54,993 bases of DNA from JAYZDF01 sp036337945 (GTDB taxonomy: Bacteria > Myxococcota > Kuafuiibacteriia > Kuafuiibacteriales > Kuafuiibacteriaceae): positions 1 to 54,993 of the forward strand of contig JAYZDF010000053.1 of assembly GCA_036337945.1 (NCBI GenBank), read 5' to 3'. Under the pieces are notes generated by a model. The model was not told where the DNA came from. It saw only the letters and a program-made list of their open reading frames with translations, and made no database searches. Within the stretch, counting starts at the first letter, position 1; every line of letters starts with the position of its first letter. The translations under genes and the position numbers were made by a program. Of this stretch, positions 41,533 through 51,041 are shown one piece after another.

Positions 41533-41950
41533 CGGGTCCATCGTTAATCAACGAAACTTGCATGTCTGCTCCAAACTTCCCGGTCTGAACTGCTTTGCCA
41601 AGACGCTCCGACATTTTCTTACAAAAGAGCTCATACATCGGTTCTGCCTTCGAAGGATGAGCAGCTGACACATAGCTCGGTCGATTTCCTTTGTGGCAAT
41701 TTCCGTAAAGGGTAAACTGACTAACAACAAGAATTTCCCCATTGAGATCGAGAACTGATTTGTTCATTTTCCCCTCGTCGTCAGAGAAGATACGAAGCTG
41801 GGCGCATTTGTTGACCATCCAATCTAGCGTTGAGTCGTTATCCTCATCGTGAACGCCCAAAAAGATGAGAAGACCACGGCCAATTTCACCAGTGGTAGTG
41901 CCACCTACGTCTACTTTTGCGTGCTTTACGCGCTGGATGAGAGCTCTCAT
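41510..41950 (-). CDS. dtd: D-aminoacyl-tRNA deacylase
   Basis: A 146-residue DTD that hydrolyses D-aminoacyl-tRNA and so protects translation from D-amino acids. Met-Arg-Ala-Leu-Ile-Gln-Arg-Val starts the protein as in the family. The substrate-site motifs Ser-Gln-Phe-Thr-Leu-Tyr and Asn-Asp-Gly-Pro-Val-Thr are both intact. It functions as a homodimer in the cytoplasm. It overlaps the SDR 3' end by 23 bp tail to tail. Confidence 0.95.
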   Translation of the reverse strand: MRALIQRVKHAKVDVGGTTTGEIGRGLLIFLGVHDEDNDSTLDWMVNKCAQLRIFSDDEGKMNKSVLDLNGEILVVSQFTLYGNCHKGNRPSYVSAAHPSKAEPMYELFCKKMSERLGKAVQTGKFGADMQVSLINDGPVTLWIDR

Positions 41951-42079
41951 GACTAAACTGAGGGGTTTGTCGCATGAGTCTTGCGAGATGACAACGTAGA
42001 AGCGAATCTTCGTCTATAACAAAGCGAGAGTCTTCGAATGAGGGTTACCAAATATATCGATTAGATCTATGCAGATACT

Positions 42080-43645
42080 ATGGAAATTCATCAGCTTGAT
42101 GCGACTGATCTTCTCGATAAGCTCAATCGAAGAGAACTGACGTCCGTGCAAATCGTCACTGCTCTTTTCGATCGTGCGGATAAAGTGGAAGGAAAGATCA
42201 ATTCGCTGACCGTTCGATACAGCCAACGAGCGCTCGAAGACGCCAGGCGTGCGGACGACGAACGCTCCCAAGGAAAGTCGCTCGGGCCTTTGCATGGCTT
42301 ACCAATCACCATAAAGGAGTCAGTAAGCACCGCGGGTGATGAAATATCTTTGGGAGTAGAAGCCAGAAAAGGCATGTGTGCTGAAGAAGATGCCGTTGTC
42401 GTTCGATTACTGAAAGAGGCCGGAGCAATTCCTATTGCGAAAACGAACATCTCTCAACTTATGCTGTTTCACGAAAGTGACAATCCCGTATTTGGTGCGA
42501 CAAAAAACCCTTGGAGTTTGGCGCACGTACCCGGTGGGTCGAGTGGCGGTGAGGCTGCGGCGATTGCGGCTGGAATCACTCCATGGGGAGTGGGAACAGA
42601 TATTGGAGGTTCAATTCGAGTTCCTGCGGCTTTTACAGGGACAGCTGGCCTGAAACCTACAGTTGATCGATGGTCGAATCTAGGTTGTGTGGCCGCTTTG
42701 AGTGGACAGGAGGTCGTACGAGGACAAATTGGGCCAATGGCACGAACCGCACGAGATGTGTCGCTGTTATTTCGAGCCATCAATAGTAAAGCACACGCAA
42801 AATACGACCCGGTTGTTCCTCCACATGATGTCGCGGACCCGTTTGAAGTTGATATCCGAAACTTAACAATTGGATACTTTTCTGACGATGGATTTATTCG
42901 TGCGTCGAGTTCGCTGACTCGCGCAGTCGAAAAGTCGGCATCAATGATGGAGGAGCTTGGTGCGAAGCTCGTCAAGATATCGCCTCAACATCAGTCGGAG
43001 ATTATGGACACCTATTTTGGGGCTCTCAGCAGCGATGGTGGGGCGTCAGTAAGAAAGCACCTCGCGGGTGGGACTGTTTCGGGTCAACTAAAGCCACTAA
43101 GCAGAATCGCGGGGATGCCGAATTCCGGACGAAAAGTCCTCTCTAAAGTCGCACGATTTTCTAGGCAGACCCGTGTTGCGCGTTTACTCGAGGTGGTGGG
43201 AGAAAAAGCTGTCTTCGACTATTGGCAGCTCACGGCTCAAAGAGCTGAGATAAGAGCCCGAGTTTATCGCGAATGGAGAGAACAGGGGATAGATGCCGTG
43301 ATTTGTCCGGCGTATGCAACTCCAGCGATTCGTCATGGACAATCAGATGATTTCAGCATGGCCGGAAGTTATTCTATGAGATATAATTTTCTGAATTTCC
43401 CCGGGGGCGTCGTTCCAATCTCGCGAGTGGGAAAGACGGATGCAGTTCGCGCGGATACGCTTCAGCGGCTTGAAAAAAAAGCGGCAGATGTCGAAGAGCA
43501 CAGCGCAGGCCTCCCTCTTGGAGTTCAGGTTGTGGGACGCCCTTTCGAAGAAGATGTCGTGCTGGCGATTATGATGGCGCTCGAAGCGAAGGCAAAAAAA
43601 GAAAATGACTTCCCTGTGACTCCGGTTGAGTCAATCGAGTTATAG
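42080..43645 (+). CDS. Amidase-signature family enzyme
   Basis: A 521-residue amidase-signature hydrolase. The Ser-cisSer-Lys triad is visible: Lys79 in Thr-Ile-Lys-Glu-Ser, the Gly-Gly-Ser-Ser-Gly-Gly loop at 152-157, and nucleophile Ser178 in Gly-Thr-Asp-Ile-Gly-Gly-Ser-Ile-Arg. The C-terminal half (Ala-Val-Ile-Cys-Pro-Ala-Tyr-Ala and Gly-Leu-Pro-Leu-Gly-Val-Gln-Val-Val-Gly) resembles fatty-acid-amide-hydrolase-like members more than GatA. No gatB or gatC is adjacent, so a role in Gln-tRNA formation is unlikely. No signal peptide. It lies 21-27 bp ahead of the peptidase gene, so the two are probably one transcript for amide and peptide breakdown. Confidence 0.88.
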   Translation: MEIHQLDATDLLDKLNRRELTSVQIVTALFDRADKVEGKINSLTVRYSQRALEDARRADDERSQGKSLGPLHGLPITIKESVSTAGDEISLGVEARKGMCAEEDAVVVRLLKEAGAIPIAKTNISQLMLFHESDNPVFGATKNPWSLAHVPGGSSGGEAAAIAAGITPWGVGTDIGGSIRVPAAFTGTAGLKPTVDRWSNLGCVAALSGQEVVRGQIGPMARTARDVSLLFRAINSKAHAKYDPVVPPHDVADPFEVDIRNLTIGYFSDDGFIRASSSLTRAVEKSASMMEELGAKLVKISPQHQSEIMDTYFGALSSDGGASVRKHLAGGTVSGQLKPLSRIAGMPNSGRKVLSKVARFSRQTRVARLLEVVGEKAVFDYWQLTAQRAEIRARVYREWREQGIDAVICPAYATPAIRHGQSDDFSMAGSYSMRYNFLNFPGGVVPISRVGKTDAVRADTLQRLEKKAADVEEHSAGLPLGVQVVGRPFEEDVVLAIMMALEAKAKKENDFPVTPVESIEL

Positions 43646-43672
43646 ATTTTCGGGTAAGGATGAGGATTGGAA

Positions 43673-45637
43673 ATGAGCAAGGTTGAAGATCAAGAAAAAA
43701 ACGACATAAACGAACAGATTATTTGGTTGACGGTGGAAAAAGTTTCATCGTTTTGTGAACGGCACTTAGCGTTTGCACGCGAAAAAAGAGACCAACTTCA
43801 TGATAACTCGTATCAGGATTCGCACGATGCGCTTCATGATTTTAATGCCTTGCTTTTGGCTCTCGATGAGGCTCGAGGCTATAGTGGTTTACTGTCTCAA
43901 GTTCACCCGGATGGAGGCCTGAGAGCGGCTGCTGAAGAATCGGAAAGAAAGCTTCAAGAATTTTCTACCGAAATCAATCTCGATCGTAAGCTCTTCGAGG
44001 CGATTTCAAAAGTCGATGTAGAAAACGAAGAACAGGAGACCAAACGTTTTGTTGAAAAAATTCTTCTAGGATTCCGTCGAGCGGGCGTTGATAAGGATGA
44101 ATCGGTTAGAAAGCGTCTCAAAGAAATTCGAGCTCGTTTGGTACAGCTAGGACAAGATTTCTCACGAACAATTCGAGAGGACGTTCGCAGTGTTGAGTTA
44201 GACACCGTCGAAAAACTCGCTGGCATGCCAGCGGATTGGATAAAAGCACACCCGCCCGATGAGAACGGCCGAATTAAGATTACGACAAATTACCCCGATT
44301 ACTTGCCGGTTCAGAATTACGCGGAGGATGAAACACTGAGGAAAGAACTCACTCGGCAATTCTTGAGCCGCGGATTCCCCGAAAATGTTCAAACACTGCG
44401 AGATATTTTGACCCTAAGGAAGGAATATGCGGAGTTGCTCGGCTTTGAAAACTGGGCTGACTACAATGCGACGGACAAGATGGCGAAAACCGGCGCTACG
44501 ATTGCCACATTCATCGAGGATATTGCTGAAATCGCCAAACCGAAAAGCACTGATGATGTTGCGCAGATTCTAAAGCGCAAGAAAGCAGATGTTCCTGACG
44601 CTGAGCATGTCGAGCTCTGGGATCGCTTCTTTTATGTCGGAAAAGTAAAGCAAGAGGAGTATGGCTTTGATGCACAATCCGTAAGACCGTACTTTGAGTA
44701 TGCTCGAGTAACGAAAGGAATAATGGATCTTTACGGTGAACTCTTCGGGATACGTTTCACCAAGAATGAGACGACACCGGTCTGGCATGAATCTGTTCAT
44801 GCCTACGACGTTCATGACGATAGCGGCGAGAGAATCGCTGAGTTTTTTCTCGACATGCATCCTCGCGAAGGGAAGTTCAAACATGCTGCGATGTTTCCTC
44901 TCGTAACAGGCGTTTCCGGCGGCAAAATTCCTGCTGCATCTCTGGTCTGTAATTTCCCAGAACCGAAAGAAGGAGAACCGGCTCTATTAGAACATGGGCA
45001 AGTCGTGACGTATTTTCATGAGTTTGGGCATCTCATTCATCAGTTGCTGGCGACGGATTCAAAATGGGCGAACCTGGCTGGCATTTCGGTCGAGTGGGAT
45101 TTTGTCGAGGTTCCATCACAACTCTTGGAAGAATGGGCCTGGGACCCTGGTGTCTTGGCACGCTTCGCCCACCATCATGAGACCAATGAAGCAATTCCAT
45201 CTGACTTGGTTGAACGGATGAAGAAATCTTCGGAGTTTGGTAAGGGAGCTCATCTAATGCGGCAGGTATTCCTGACAGCGCTTAGTTATGGATATCACGT
45301 AGAGGATCCCGCCGCTCTTGATTTGCTGGGCTATCAAAAGCAACTGGAGGCAAAATTTATGCCTTATCCTCACGTTGAAGGCACGCATACCTATGCGAGC
45401 TTTGGACACCTCAACGGGTACAGTTCAATGTACTACACGTATCAGTGGTCCTTAGTGATCGCGAAGGATATATTCACTCGTTTCCAGGAGGCTGGGATTC
45501 TCGACCGTCAGGTGGCGGAAGATTATTGGAAGTCCATTTTACGGCCCGGTGGTTCGAAGCAGGCGACAGACTTGATTCAGGACTTTCTCGGGAGACCTTT
45601 CAACTTAGACGCCTATCAAAAGTGGCTTGAAGGATAG
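43673..45637 (+). CDS. M3-family zinc oligopeptidase
   Basis: A 654-residue thimet-oligopeptidase-like metallopeptidase that cuts short peptides in the cytoplasm. Zinc site His449-Glu-Phe-Gly-His453, with a third ligand Glu about 26 residues on in Ser-Val-Glu-Trp-Asp-Phe-Val-Glu. The substrate-side motif His-Leu-Asn-Gly-Tyr-Ser-Ser-Met-Tyr-Tyr-Thr-Tyr near 580 is also typical. No signal peptide. ATG 43673 follows AGGATGAGGATTGGAA; a TTG at 43667 is less likely. Probably co-transcribed with the amidase. Confidence 0.93.
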   Translation: MSKVEDQEKNDINEQIIWLTVEKVSSFCERHLAFAREKRDQLHDNSYQDSHDALHDFNALLLALDEARGYSGLLSQVHPDGGLRAAAEESERKLQEFSTEINLDRKLFEAISKVDVENEEQETKRFVEKILLGFRRAGVDKDESVRKRLKEIRARLVQLGQDFSRTIREDVRSVELDTVEKLAGMPADWIKAHPPDENGRIKITTNYPDYLPVQNYAEDETLRKELTRQFLSRGFPENVQTLRDILTLRKEYAELLGFENWADYNATDKMAKTGATIATFIEDIAEIAKPKSTDDVAQILKRKKADVPDAEHVELWDRFFYVGKVKQEEYGFDAQSVRPYFEYARVTKGIMDLYGELFGIRFTKNETTPVWHESVHAYDVHDDSGERIAEFFLDMHPREGKFKHAAMFPLVTGVSGGKIPAASLVCNFPEPKEGEPALLEHGQVVTYFHEFGHLIHQLLATDSKWANLAGISVEWDFVEVPSQLLEEWAWDPGVLARFAHHHETNEAIPSDLVERMKKSSEFGKGAHLMRQVFLTALSYGYHVEDPAALDLLGYQKQLEAKFMPYPHVEGTHTYASFGHLNGYSSMYYTYQWSLVIAKDIFTRFQEAGILDRQVAEDYWKSILRPGGSKQATDLIQDFLGRPFNLDAYQKWLEG

Positions 45638-45787
45638 TGGGTATAGTCCTATGTAAGTAAAGGTCGTCCTATTAAGGATTGAAGATGTAAATATTTTGGC
45701 CATTGGACTAATGTTCTCGAAGTGTTATGCCGATTCCCTGGCCGAATCTACTGACATATGATAAAGCCCGAAGCGGATATTATTCCA

Positions 45788-46894
45788 ATGAGTGATCAAC
45801 AAGGTAACGGTAAACAACCACCTGCGGACGACCGCACACTACTCGATCCCCTAGGGGCGGACGAGCTGAAGGCTCTGCGTGAGGCCCGTGAGAAATTACG
45901 AGGAAACGCGGAGAGCAGCAAACCGAAGAGCGCAGCAGTGCTGAGTAAACAGATCGGGCCTGATGTGGCGAACACCGAAGATGATATTGGTGACGCACCC
46001 ACCCGCGCTGCCATGAAAATCCCCTCATTTGATGGTGCAGGTGGGCCTCCCGGATTTATGGCCGCCCCCAAACCAATGAATGCCTCGAACGCAAGAGTAA
46101 ACACGAGGACAGACGAAAGCGCCGCAACGGTTTTGTCTGGCCAGGCGCCATCTGAAGAAGACAGACGAAAGGCGCAAGCGGAACTGGAAGCATTGCAAAA
46201 GAATCGCCCGAGCACTTCTGCCGGTGGCTTTGGTGACAACACCCTAATGTGGATGTCCCCTGTAAAACCAAAAGCCCAAGAGATTATTCCCGAACGCGGT
46301 GCAGCTGCCGCAGCGGGCATGATTCCTACCGAGGTTCCGAAAGACACCGCGAGCAGGCGAGCAGCCACCTATTTGGTAGGCGTCGTTGCGGTCCTTGCGC
46401 TTTGTGCGATTGGATATGTTTTCTTTGGAGCGAAAGCTGAGAAAAGTCCCGTTGAATTTGTAACTAACCCCGGTGGTGCGATTGTATCTATCAATGGCAA
46501 GCCCATGACTGTTCCCACTCCAATGCGGGCTGAAATGCTGGTGGGCTCGAGCGAAATTGAAATTAAGCTCGCGGGATATAAGACCGAAAAATTCAGCCTC
46601 GAGGTTACAGCAGGCGCCGACGTAGTGAGAAAAAGCTTTGAACTCGCCCCGCTGAGTAAACCAGGTTTGAAAACGGTTTCAGTAGAAGTTAGCCCTGTGT
46701 CAGCAAACGTAACGCTCGATCAAATGGAATATCCTTCCCGCAAGATTGTTCGGATTGCAAACATCGACCCGAACAAGCCGCATAAGCTGACCATTGTGGC
46801 GGGGGGCTACGAAACAGTCACTACGGAAATCGCAGCGGGGCAACTTCAAGAACTCTATAAGTTCGAACTAAAGAAAGCCGCTGCTCCGCAGTAG
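45788..46894 (+). CDS. PEGA-domain membrane protein with long cytoplasmic tail
   Basis: A protein of about 368 residues. The first 200 residues are Ala/Pro/Lys-rich and low-complexity, probably disordered and cytoplasmic. One membrane helix (about 200-220: Val-Gly-Val-Val-Ala-Val-Leu-Ala-Leu) follows. The periplasmic part has a PEGA repeat (Thr-Asn-Pro-Gly-Gly-Ala-Ile-Val-Ser-Ile-Asn-Gly) and a second, weaker one (Val-Ser-Pro-Val-Ser-Ala-Asn-Val-Thr-Leu). PEGA modules usually bind envelope surfaces. ATG 45788 is chosen because AAGCGGA precedes it; an in-frame ATG at 45758 is possible. In Myxococcota such tails are often fused to Ser/Thr kinases; no kinase domain is present here. Confidence 0.7.
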   Translation: MSDQQGNGKQPPADDRTLLDPLGADELKALREAREKLRGNAESSKPKSAAVLSKQIGPDVANTEDDIGDAPTRAAMKIPSFDGAGGPPGFMAAPKPMNASNARVNTRTDESAATVLSGQAPSEEDRRKAQAELEALQKNRPSTSAGGFGDNTLMWMSPVKPKAQEIIPERGAAAAAGMIPTEVPKDTASRRAATYLVGVVAVLALCAIGYVFFGAKAEKSPVEFVTNPGGAIVSINGKPMTVPTPMRAEMLVGSSEIEIKLAGYKTEKFSLEVTAGADVVRKSFELAPLSKPGLKTVSVEVSPVSANVTLDQMEYPSRKIVRIANIDPNKPHKLTIVAGGYETVTTEIAAGQLQELYKFELKKAAAPQ

Positions 46895-46925
46895 CTTCAA
46901 CTCTATTACAAGCTGAATTGAGAAG

Positions 46926-47603
46926 ATGCCCAGCGTCGCAGATACCGAAGTTATCTCGATACGCGTCGGCACTCACCAGCTATTTCTCGAGCAATACGCA
47001 AATGTACAGACACAAGTCCAAGCGGCAATCTTGTGCGAGGACATAGATGTTCCATTTTGGGCTGTGGTGTGGCCTAGCTCCATCGTTTCCGCCGCGGCGA
47101 TGACTTTAGTACCAAATCTGCGTGGGGCGAGAGTCCTTGAACTTGGGGGAGGTGTTGGTACGCTTGCTCTCGCGGCAGCGCTTTGCGGAGCAAAAGAGGC
47201 TGTGAGCGCGGATATCGTCCCGGAGGCGGCTAATTTTGTACAGAGTAATGCGGCGAGAAATAACCTTGAGAACGTCTATGCTTTGACCATGGATTGGAAT
47301 CAGATCCCGGACAACCTCGGCCGCTTTGACGTCGTTGTGGCCGCCGATGTTCTTTATGCCGATGGTATGCTTCGAGGTCTTCTGCGCTGCCTGTCGAAAG
47401 TCTTAACCCAAAATGGCGTGGCTTATATTGCAGATCCAAATCGCGCTATGAGAGGCGGCTTCAGAGGCGCGGCGAGGTTACATGGCATGGTTGTTGAGGA
47501 GAGTGGGGTTCCCGTAGAAATGATACAGAGGGCGGGTCTCTCGTCTTTCAGAGGTGTGACGCTTTACACCGTGCGCAGAAAACCGTCGATTCTTGATCTC
47601 TAG
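46926..47603 (+). CDS. SAM-dependent methyltransferase (METTL/lysine-methyltransferase type)
   Basis: A 225-residue class I methyltransferase. Motif I reads Val-Leu-Glu-Leu-Gly-Gly-Gly-Val-Gly-Thr-Leu, then acidic Ser-Ala-Asp-Ile-Val at the end of strand 2, and Asp-Val-Val-Val-Ala-Ala-Asp-Val-Leu-Tyr as motif II/post-motif. The Ala-Asp-Val-Leu-Tyr pattern with an N-terminal Pro-Phe-Trp-Ala-Val-Val-Trp-Pro-Ser is that of the Methyltransf_16 family, whose members methylate lysines (for example of ETF-beta or chaperones). Substrate unknown. It lies 31 bp after the PEGA gene and converges with the phosphatase gene (6-bp gap). Confidence 0.8.
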   Translation: MPSVADTEVISIRVGTHQLFLEQYANVQTQVQAAILCEDIDVPFWAVVWPSSIVSAAAMTLVPNLRGARVLELGGGVGTLALAAALCGAKEAVSADIVPEAANFVQSNAARNNLENVYALTMDWNQIPDNLGRFDVVVAADVLYADGMLRGLLRCLSKVLTQNGVAYIADPNRAMRGGFRGAARLHGMVVEESGVPVEMIQRAGLSSFRGVTLYTVRRKPSILDL

Positions 47604-47609
47604 CCCACT

Positions 47610-48950
47610 TTACCAACGCCCCCAGTCTACGTGCGAACCGATTCCGAACGTAGCGCTTTGCACACTTGGTCCTGCTACGAATTCTTTCTCAAGCCGAATG
47701 TAACCGTGAAGCCAACTTCCGAAATCTGTAAAAAAGTCGAAACCCCCGATGACGTCGCGTTCTGAGGTAAGGATAAAGTCGAGTCCGTACTTAAACCGGA
47801 GCGATAAGGAAACCTGGTGTCCGAACATAGAGCCGAGTCCGCTACCGAATCGAATTTCTTCAAAGAGCCCCCTTTGCTGCCCGTACCATCTCGTAAGTCC
47901 ATAAAGCTCCCAAGCATTATACGAGAGTCCGGCGCGTAGGGCTGCCCTTTGACGTTGGTTGTCGTGGCTTACACGTTCTAGCCTTGCATCAAGACCGAGT
48001 AATCCGCCTAAAGATTTCGGACCCGGACCAAAGAGATACTGACTTATTCGCATCCGCGCTCCTGGCATCCATTTTCCTTGGACACTCTCGTCCTGATAAG
48101 TCAGGACGGCGGTGAGTTCTGCCGACCCCGGGAATCGAGAACCCGATTCAAACAAGACGCTTTCTGTTTTTTGCCTGTCGGCTTGAGCTGCGTAAATCAA
48201 ACGAGGAATGAGCCAGCCAGACAGGGTTCCCGCTACCGCACCAGCCAAGACATCGGTCGCGTAATGATTATCACTCAAAATGCGAAATAGACCGGTCGTA
48301 GTCGCCAGCCCTAATGCCACGGGACAACCCAGTTTTTCATAAACGGTTTCAGCTCGACCTTCATCCGGCAAGGCACACATCAGTCCAGCTCCCGTGAAGG
48401 CGGCAGTTGTATGGCCACTTATGAAACTCATCCTAAGCGGTGCGCTTGCACACCTTACGTCGTCGATCCCTGGAGTACAGTCTTTCGTCTTGGGTCTAAC
48501 GCGTCCCACAAATGTTTTGGTCGAGAATATTATGGCCGTTGACAGTGCAAAACTATGCAAGCTGATGAGAGCTCTTGACCAGGCTTGTGTAGCCGTAATC
48601 TCGTCCGTTAGATAAAGATAACCAGCCTGAACGAACGGTTGCGTGACTAGAGTAGCCTGCAAAATGTCGCTAATTTGACTTACCGTCTCTCTAGCCTGCT
48701 CATCATTTAAGCGAAGGAGACTGCGAACAGAATCGTCGAAAAGTACGCCCTTTTTGAATCCGTACCTTGGTTCGGGGTTGAGCAGGCGTAAGGCACCTGT
48801 CCAAGCCCCAAAACCCAAAGTTGTCCCGTACAGCGCCGCCGAAGTTATGGCCACGCTCGATGATTGTGTTGCTTCCTCTGCATGTGACTTAGTCGTTGAT
48901 ACAACAATACTCAGCGCCAAGACGATTGCAGATGTCATCACTCGCGCCAC
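47610..48950 (-). CDS. PAP2-family phosphatase fused to a C-terminal beta-barrel-like domain
   Basis: A 446-residue protein. After a signal-like N-terminus (residues 5-24), residues about 35-255 form a PAP2 acid-phosphatase domain with all three motifs: Lys145-x6-Arg-Pro, Ser-Gly-His at 178-180, and Arg223-x5-His229-x3-Asp233. Such enzymes dephosphorylate lipid phosphates, for example undecaprenyl-PP or lipid A. The last 180 residues lack further helices and instead alternate like amphipathic strands (Ala-Glu-Leu-Thr-Ala-Val-Leu-Thr-Tyr, Val-Ser-Leu-Ser-Leu-Arg-Phe-Lys-Tyr), ending in Gly-Arg-Trp, as outer-membrane barrels often do. That would place a PAP2 enzyme at the outer membrane, which is unusual. 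GTG 48950 has GGAAAGGTGG upstream; ATG 48938 is an alternative. Confidence 0.8.
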   Translation of the reverse strand: MARVMTSAIVLALSIVVSTTKSHAEEATQSSSVAITSAALYGTTLGFGAWTGALRLLNPEPRYGFKKGVLFDDSVRSLLRLNDEQARETVSQISDILQATLVTQPFVQAGYLYLTDEITATQAWSRALISLHSFALSTAIIFSTKTFVGRVRPKTKDCTPGIDDVRCASAPLRMSFISGHTTAAFTGAGLMCALPDEGRAETVYEKLGCPVALGLATTTGLFRILSDNHYATDVLAGAVAGTLSGWLIPRLIYAAQADRQKTESVLFESGSRFPGSAELTAVLTYQDESVQGKWMPGARMRISQYLFGPGPKSLGGLLGLDARLERVSHDNQRQRAALRAGLSYNAWELYGLTRWYGQQRGLFEEIRFGSGLGSMFGHQVSLSLRFKYGLDFILTSERDVIGGFDFFTDFGSWLHGYIRLEKEFVAGPSVQSATFGIGSHVDWGRW

Positions 48951-49100
48951 CTTTCCGATGTACTGCGGACTATCTGCTGATTCCAGACACCAATCAGGAA
49001 AAACTGTTTTTTAGGGTAATTTCTAGTGTCTGGGGGACAGTTGCTCGGCAATGTATGGTTGTTCTTGCCGCACCCTGACCGTGTAGGCATAGTCCAGGCT

Positions 49101-51041
49101 ATGAAACTGACCGGAAAGGTTCTTTGGCTGACCGACGACCCGTCACAAATTGAAAAGCAGCTCCAGGGTGACCAATTATCAATTACCTCAAAGGCGATTC
49201 CTGAGCTGCATTACGGCGTGAATACCGATGCAATGATCAGCGGAGCGGCGTGTACGCTCGGATATACTCCAGATATTCTTGGTCCTTACTTTCTCGAAAA
49301 TTTTAAGGAGACCATTCGAAAAAGCAGCGTTCGCGACGGAGGGTTCCAGGTGATCGTTGGTGGCGACGCCTATGGCTCAGGTTCGAGTCGAGAGGCTGCA
49401 GTAGTTGCTCACATAGGCGGTGGAATAGAGCTGGTTGTTGCAAAGAGTTTTCAGCGCATCTTTCAGGAAAATATGGTGTACAGCGGCCTGCCATTCACGA
49501 GTGATTTTGGTGTGCTAGAGCGTTTGCTCGTTGGCATAGATGTCGAGCTTTCGGAACTTTACAGCAGTCTCCCTCCGTTCTTTCGTGCAGTTGCGACGAC
49601 AGGAGGCTTACTTGCCTACGGCACAGCGTTGCTCAATGGGGATGTTTCTCCTGTCTACGAAATTTCTGCGCCCCAGCGCCCGATGAACTGCGTTGAAAAG
49701 ATAATCGCACAAAATGTCTGGTGCGGTAATGAAAAGCCTCGGGGGCTAAACTCTGTTAAACCCGGCGAACAAGTACTCTGCGATACAGGATTTCGAGGCG
49801 TACACGAGTACACCGCAGGCATGGTGATTGATTTGTATCAACAAGAATGGGGTGACCAACCCGTTCATAATCCAGATCTGGTTGCTGCTTTCGAGGACCA
49901 CTTTGTCCTTATTGACTCGGATACAGTGCCACTCACCGTAAAAAATCAACGACTCAAGCCGGCGCGTAAACTTCGAGATGAGATGGTTGAAGCGTGTAAA
50001 AAGAATAATATCAGGCTTCATGGGCCAGGGCGCGAGCATCAAGCCGGTGTCTGCCATCGAATTGTTGTAGAAGAGTATGCTCTTCCCGGTATGATTATTG
50101 TTTTGACCGACAGTCACACACCAACCTCAGGTGTTATGAACTCATTCGCATTCGGAGTAGGCTCGACAGCGATGTCATTCGCGTTGCGAACGGGGCTCAT
50201 CCCCGTAACAGTACCCAAAACTGTCCGCGTCGAAGTGACAGGAGACTCAGCAGGTGTCATTTCTCCTAAAGATCTCATCTTGCATTTGATAGGCGACCCT
50301 TACTTTCGTGAAGAACACTGGAGAGAATCTCCGACAGATACCTGCATCGTTGAATTTGGCGGTGCGGCCTTAGAGCAATGGGATGTTGATGAACTAAGTG
50401 TCTTAACCAATATGACGGTCGAAGGTGGTCTGATGACGGGGATTGTTGAGCCGTGCAAACCCGTCCGAGACTTCCTGAAAGCACGACGGGGTATGAGCAC
50501 GGAAGATATTGATAAGTTGTTCGTGTCGCCTGATGAGAATGCTGAGTATGCGAAAGTCATCAAGATCGACTTGGCGGATGTACCACTAACGGTCGCCACG
50601 CCGGGAGATTCTCGTAATCGCGCGCCTCTTAGTGAGCACAACGAAGTACCCATTCACAATGTTGTCATTGCTTCATGCACTGGTGGTTCTTTGGCTGACC
50701 TCCGAGCTGCTGCAGACGTCCTAGAAGGCCGTGGTCTCAATGAAAACGTTCGCGTCACGGTCACTCCCTCAAGCGCAACAGTTGCAGAGGCCGCCGAAAA
50801 AGAAGGTTTGCTGGATACTTTCCGAAATATCGGCGCGGTCATTACAGAACCGGGCTGTGGTTCGTGTATTGGCAATGGGCCAGGTATCCCATTCGAAGGT
50901 GAGGTGACTGCGAGTACAACAAATCGGAACTTTGACCGCAGGATGGGTGCACCAGGACCTGTTTATTTAGTTTCGCCGGCAGTAGCAGCAGCTTCTGCAG
51001 TAACCGGAAAACTAACCGATCCAAGAACGCTCGATAAATAA
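49101..51041 (+). CDS. Fused aconitase/isopropylmalate-dehydratase-type enzyme, swivel domain first
   Basis: A protein of about 646 residues of the aconitase superfamily. The swivel (LeuD-like) domain comes first, with Gly-Gly-Asp-Ala-Tyr-Gly-Ser-Gly-Ser-Ser-Arg-Glu near 90. The catalytic LeuC-like part follows, with Thr-Asp-Ser-His-Thr-Pro-Thr near 337 and the 4Fe-4S ligand Cys residues in Ser-Cys-Thr-Gly-Gly (about 525) and Gly-Cys-Gly-Ser-Cys-Ile-Gly (about 586). In AcnA/IRP the swivel is last, and in leuC/leuD it is a separate chain. Substrate (citrate, isopropylmalate, homoaconitate or other) cannot be read. ATG 49101 is chosen over the frame opening at 49026. It is divergent from the PAP2 gene and stands alone; no leuA or leuB nearby. 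Confidence 0.82.
   Translation: MKLTGKVLWLTDDPSQIEKQLQGDQLSITSKAIPELHYGVNTDAMISGAACTLGYTPDILGPYFLENFKETIRKSSVRDGGFQVIVGGDAYGSGSSREAAVVAHIGGGIELVVAKSFQRIFQENMVYSGLPFTSDFGVLERLLVGIDVELSELYSSLPPFFRAVATTGGLLAYGTALLNGDVSPVYEISAPQRPMNCVEKIIAQNVWCGNEKPRGLNSVKPGEQVLCDTGFRGVHEYTAGMVIDLYQQEWGDQPVHNPDLVAAFEDHFVLIDSDTVPLTVKNQRLKPARKLRDEMVEACKKNNIRLHGPGREHQAGVCHRIVVEEYALPGMIIVLTDSHTPTSGVMNSFAFGVGSTAMSFALRTGLIPVTVPKTVRVEVTGDSAGVISPKDLILHLIGDPYFREEHWRESPTDTCIVEFGGAALEQWDVDELSVLTNMTVEGGLMTGIVEPCKPVRDFLKARRGMSTEDIDKLFVSPDENAEYAKVIKIDLADVPLTVATPGDSRNRAPLSEHNEVPIHNVVIASCTGGSLADLRAAADVLEGRGLNENVRVTVTPSSATVAEAAEKEGLLDTFRNIGAVITEPGCGSCIGNGPGIPFEGEVTASTTNRNFDRRMGAPGPVYLVSPAVAAASAVTGKLTDPRTLDK

Noticed and set aside
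42080..43645. Amidase-family gene as gatA of the Glu-tRNA amidotransferase.
   Set aside because: No gatB/gatC neighbours and the C-terminal half is unlike GatA.
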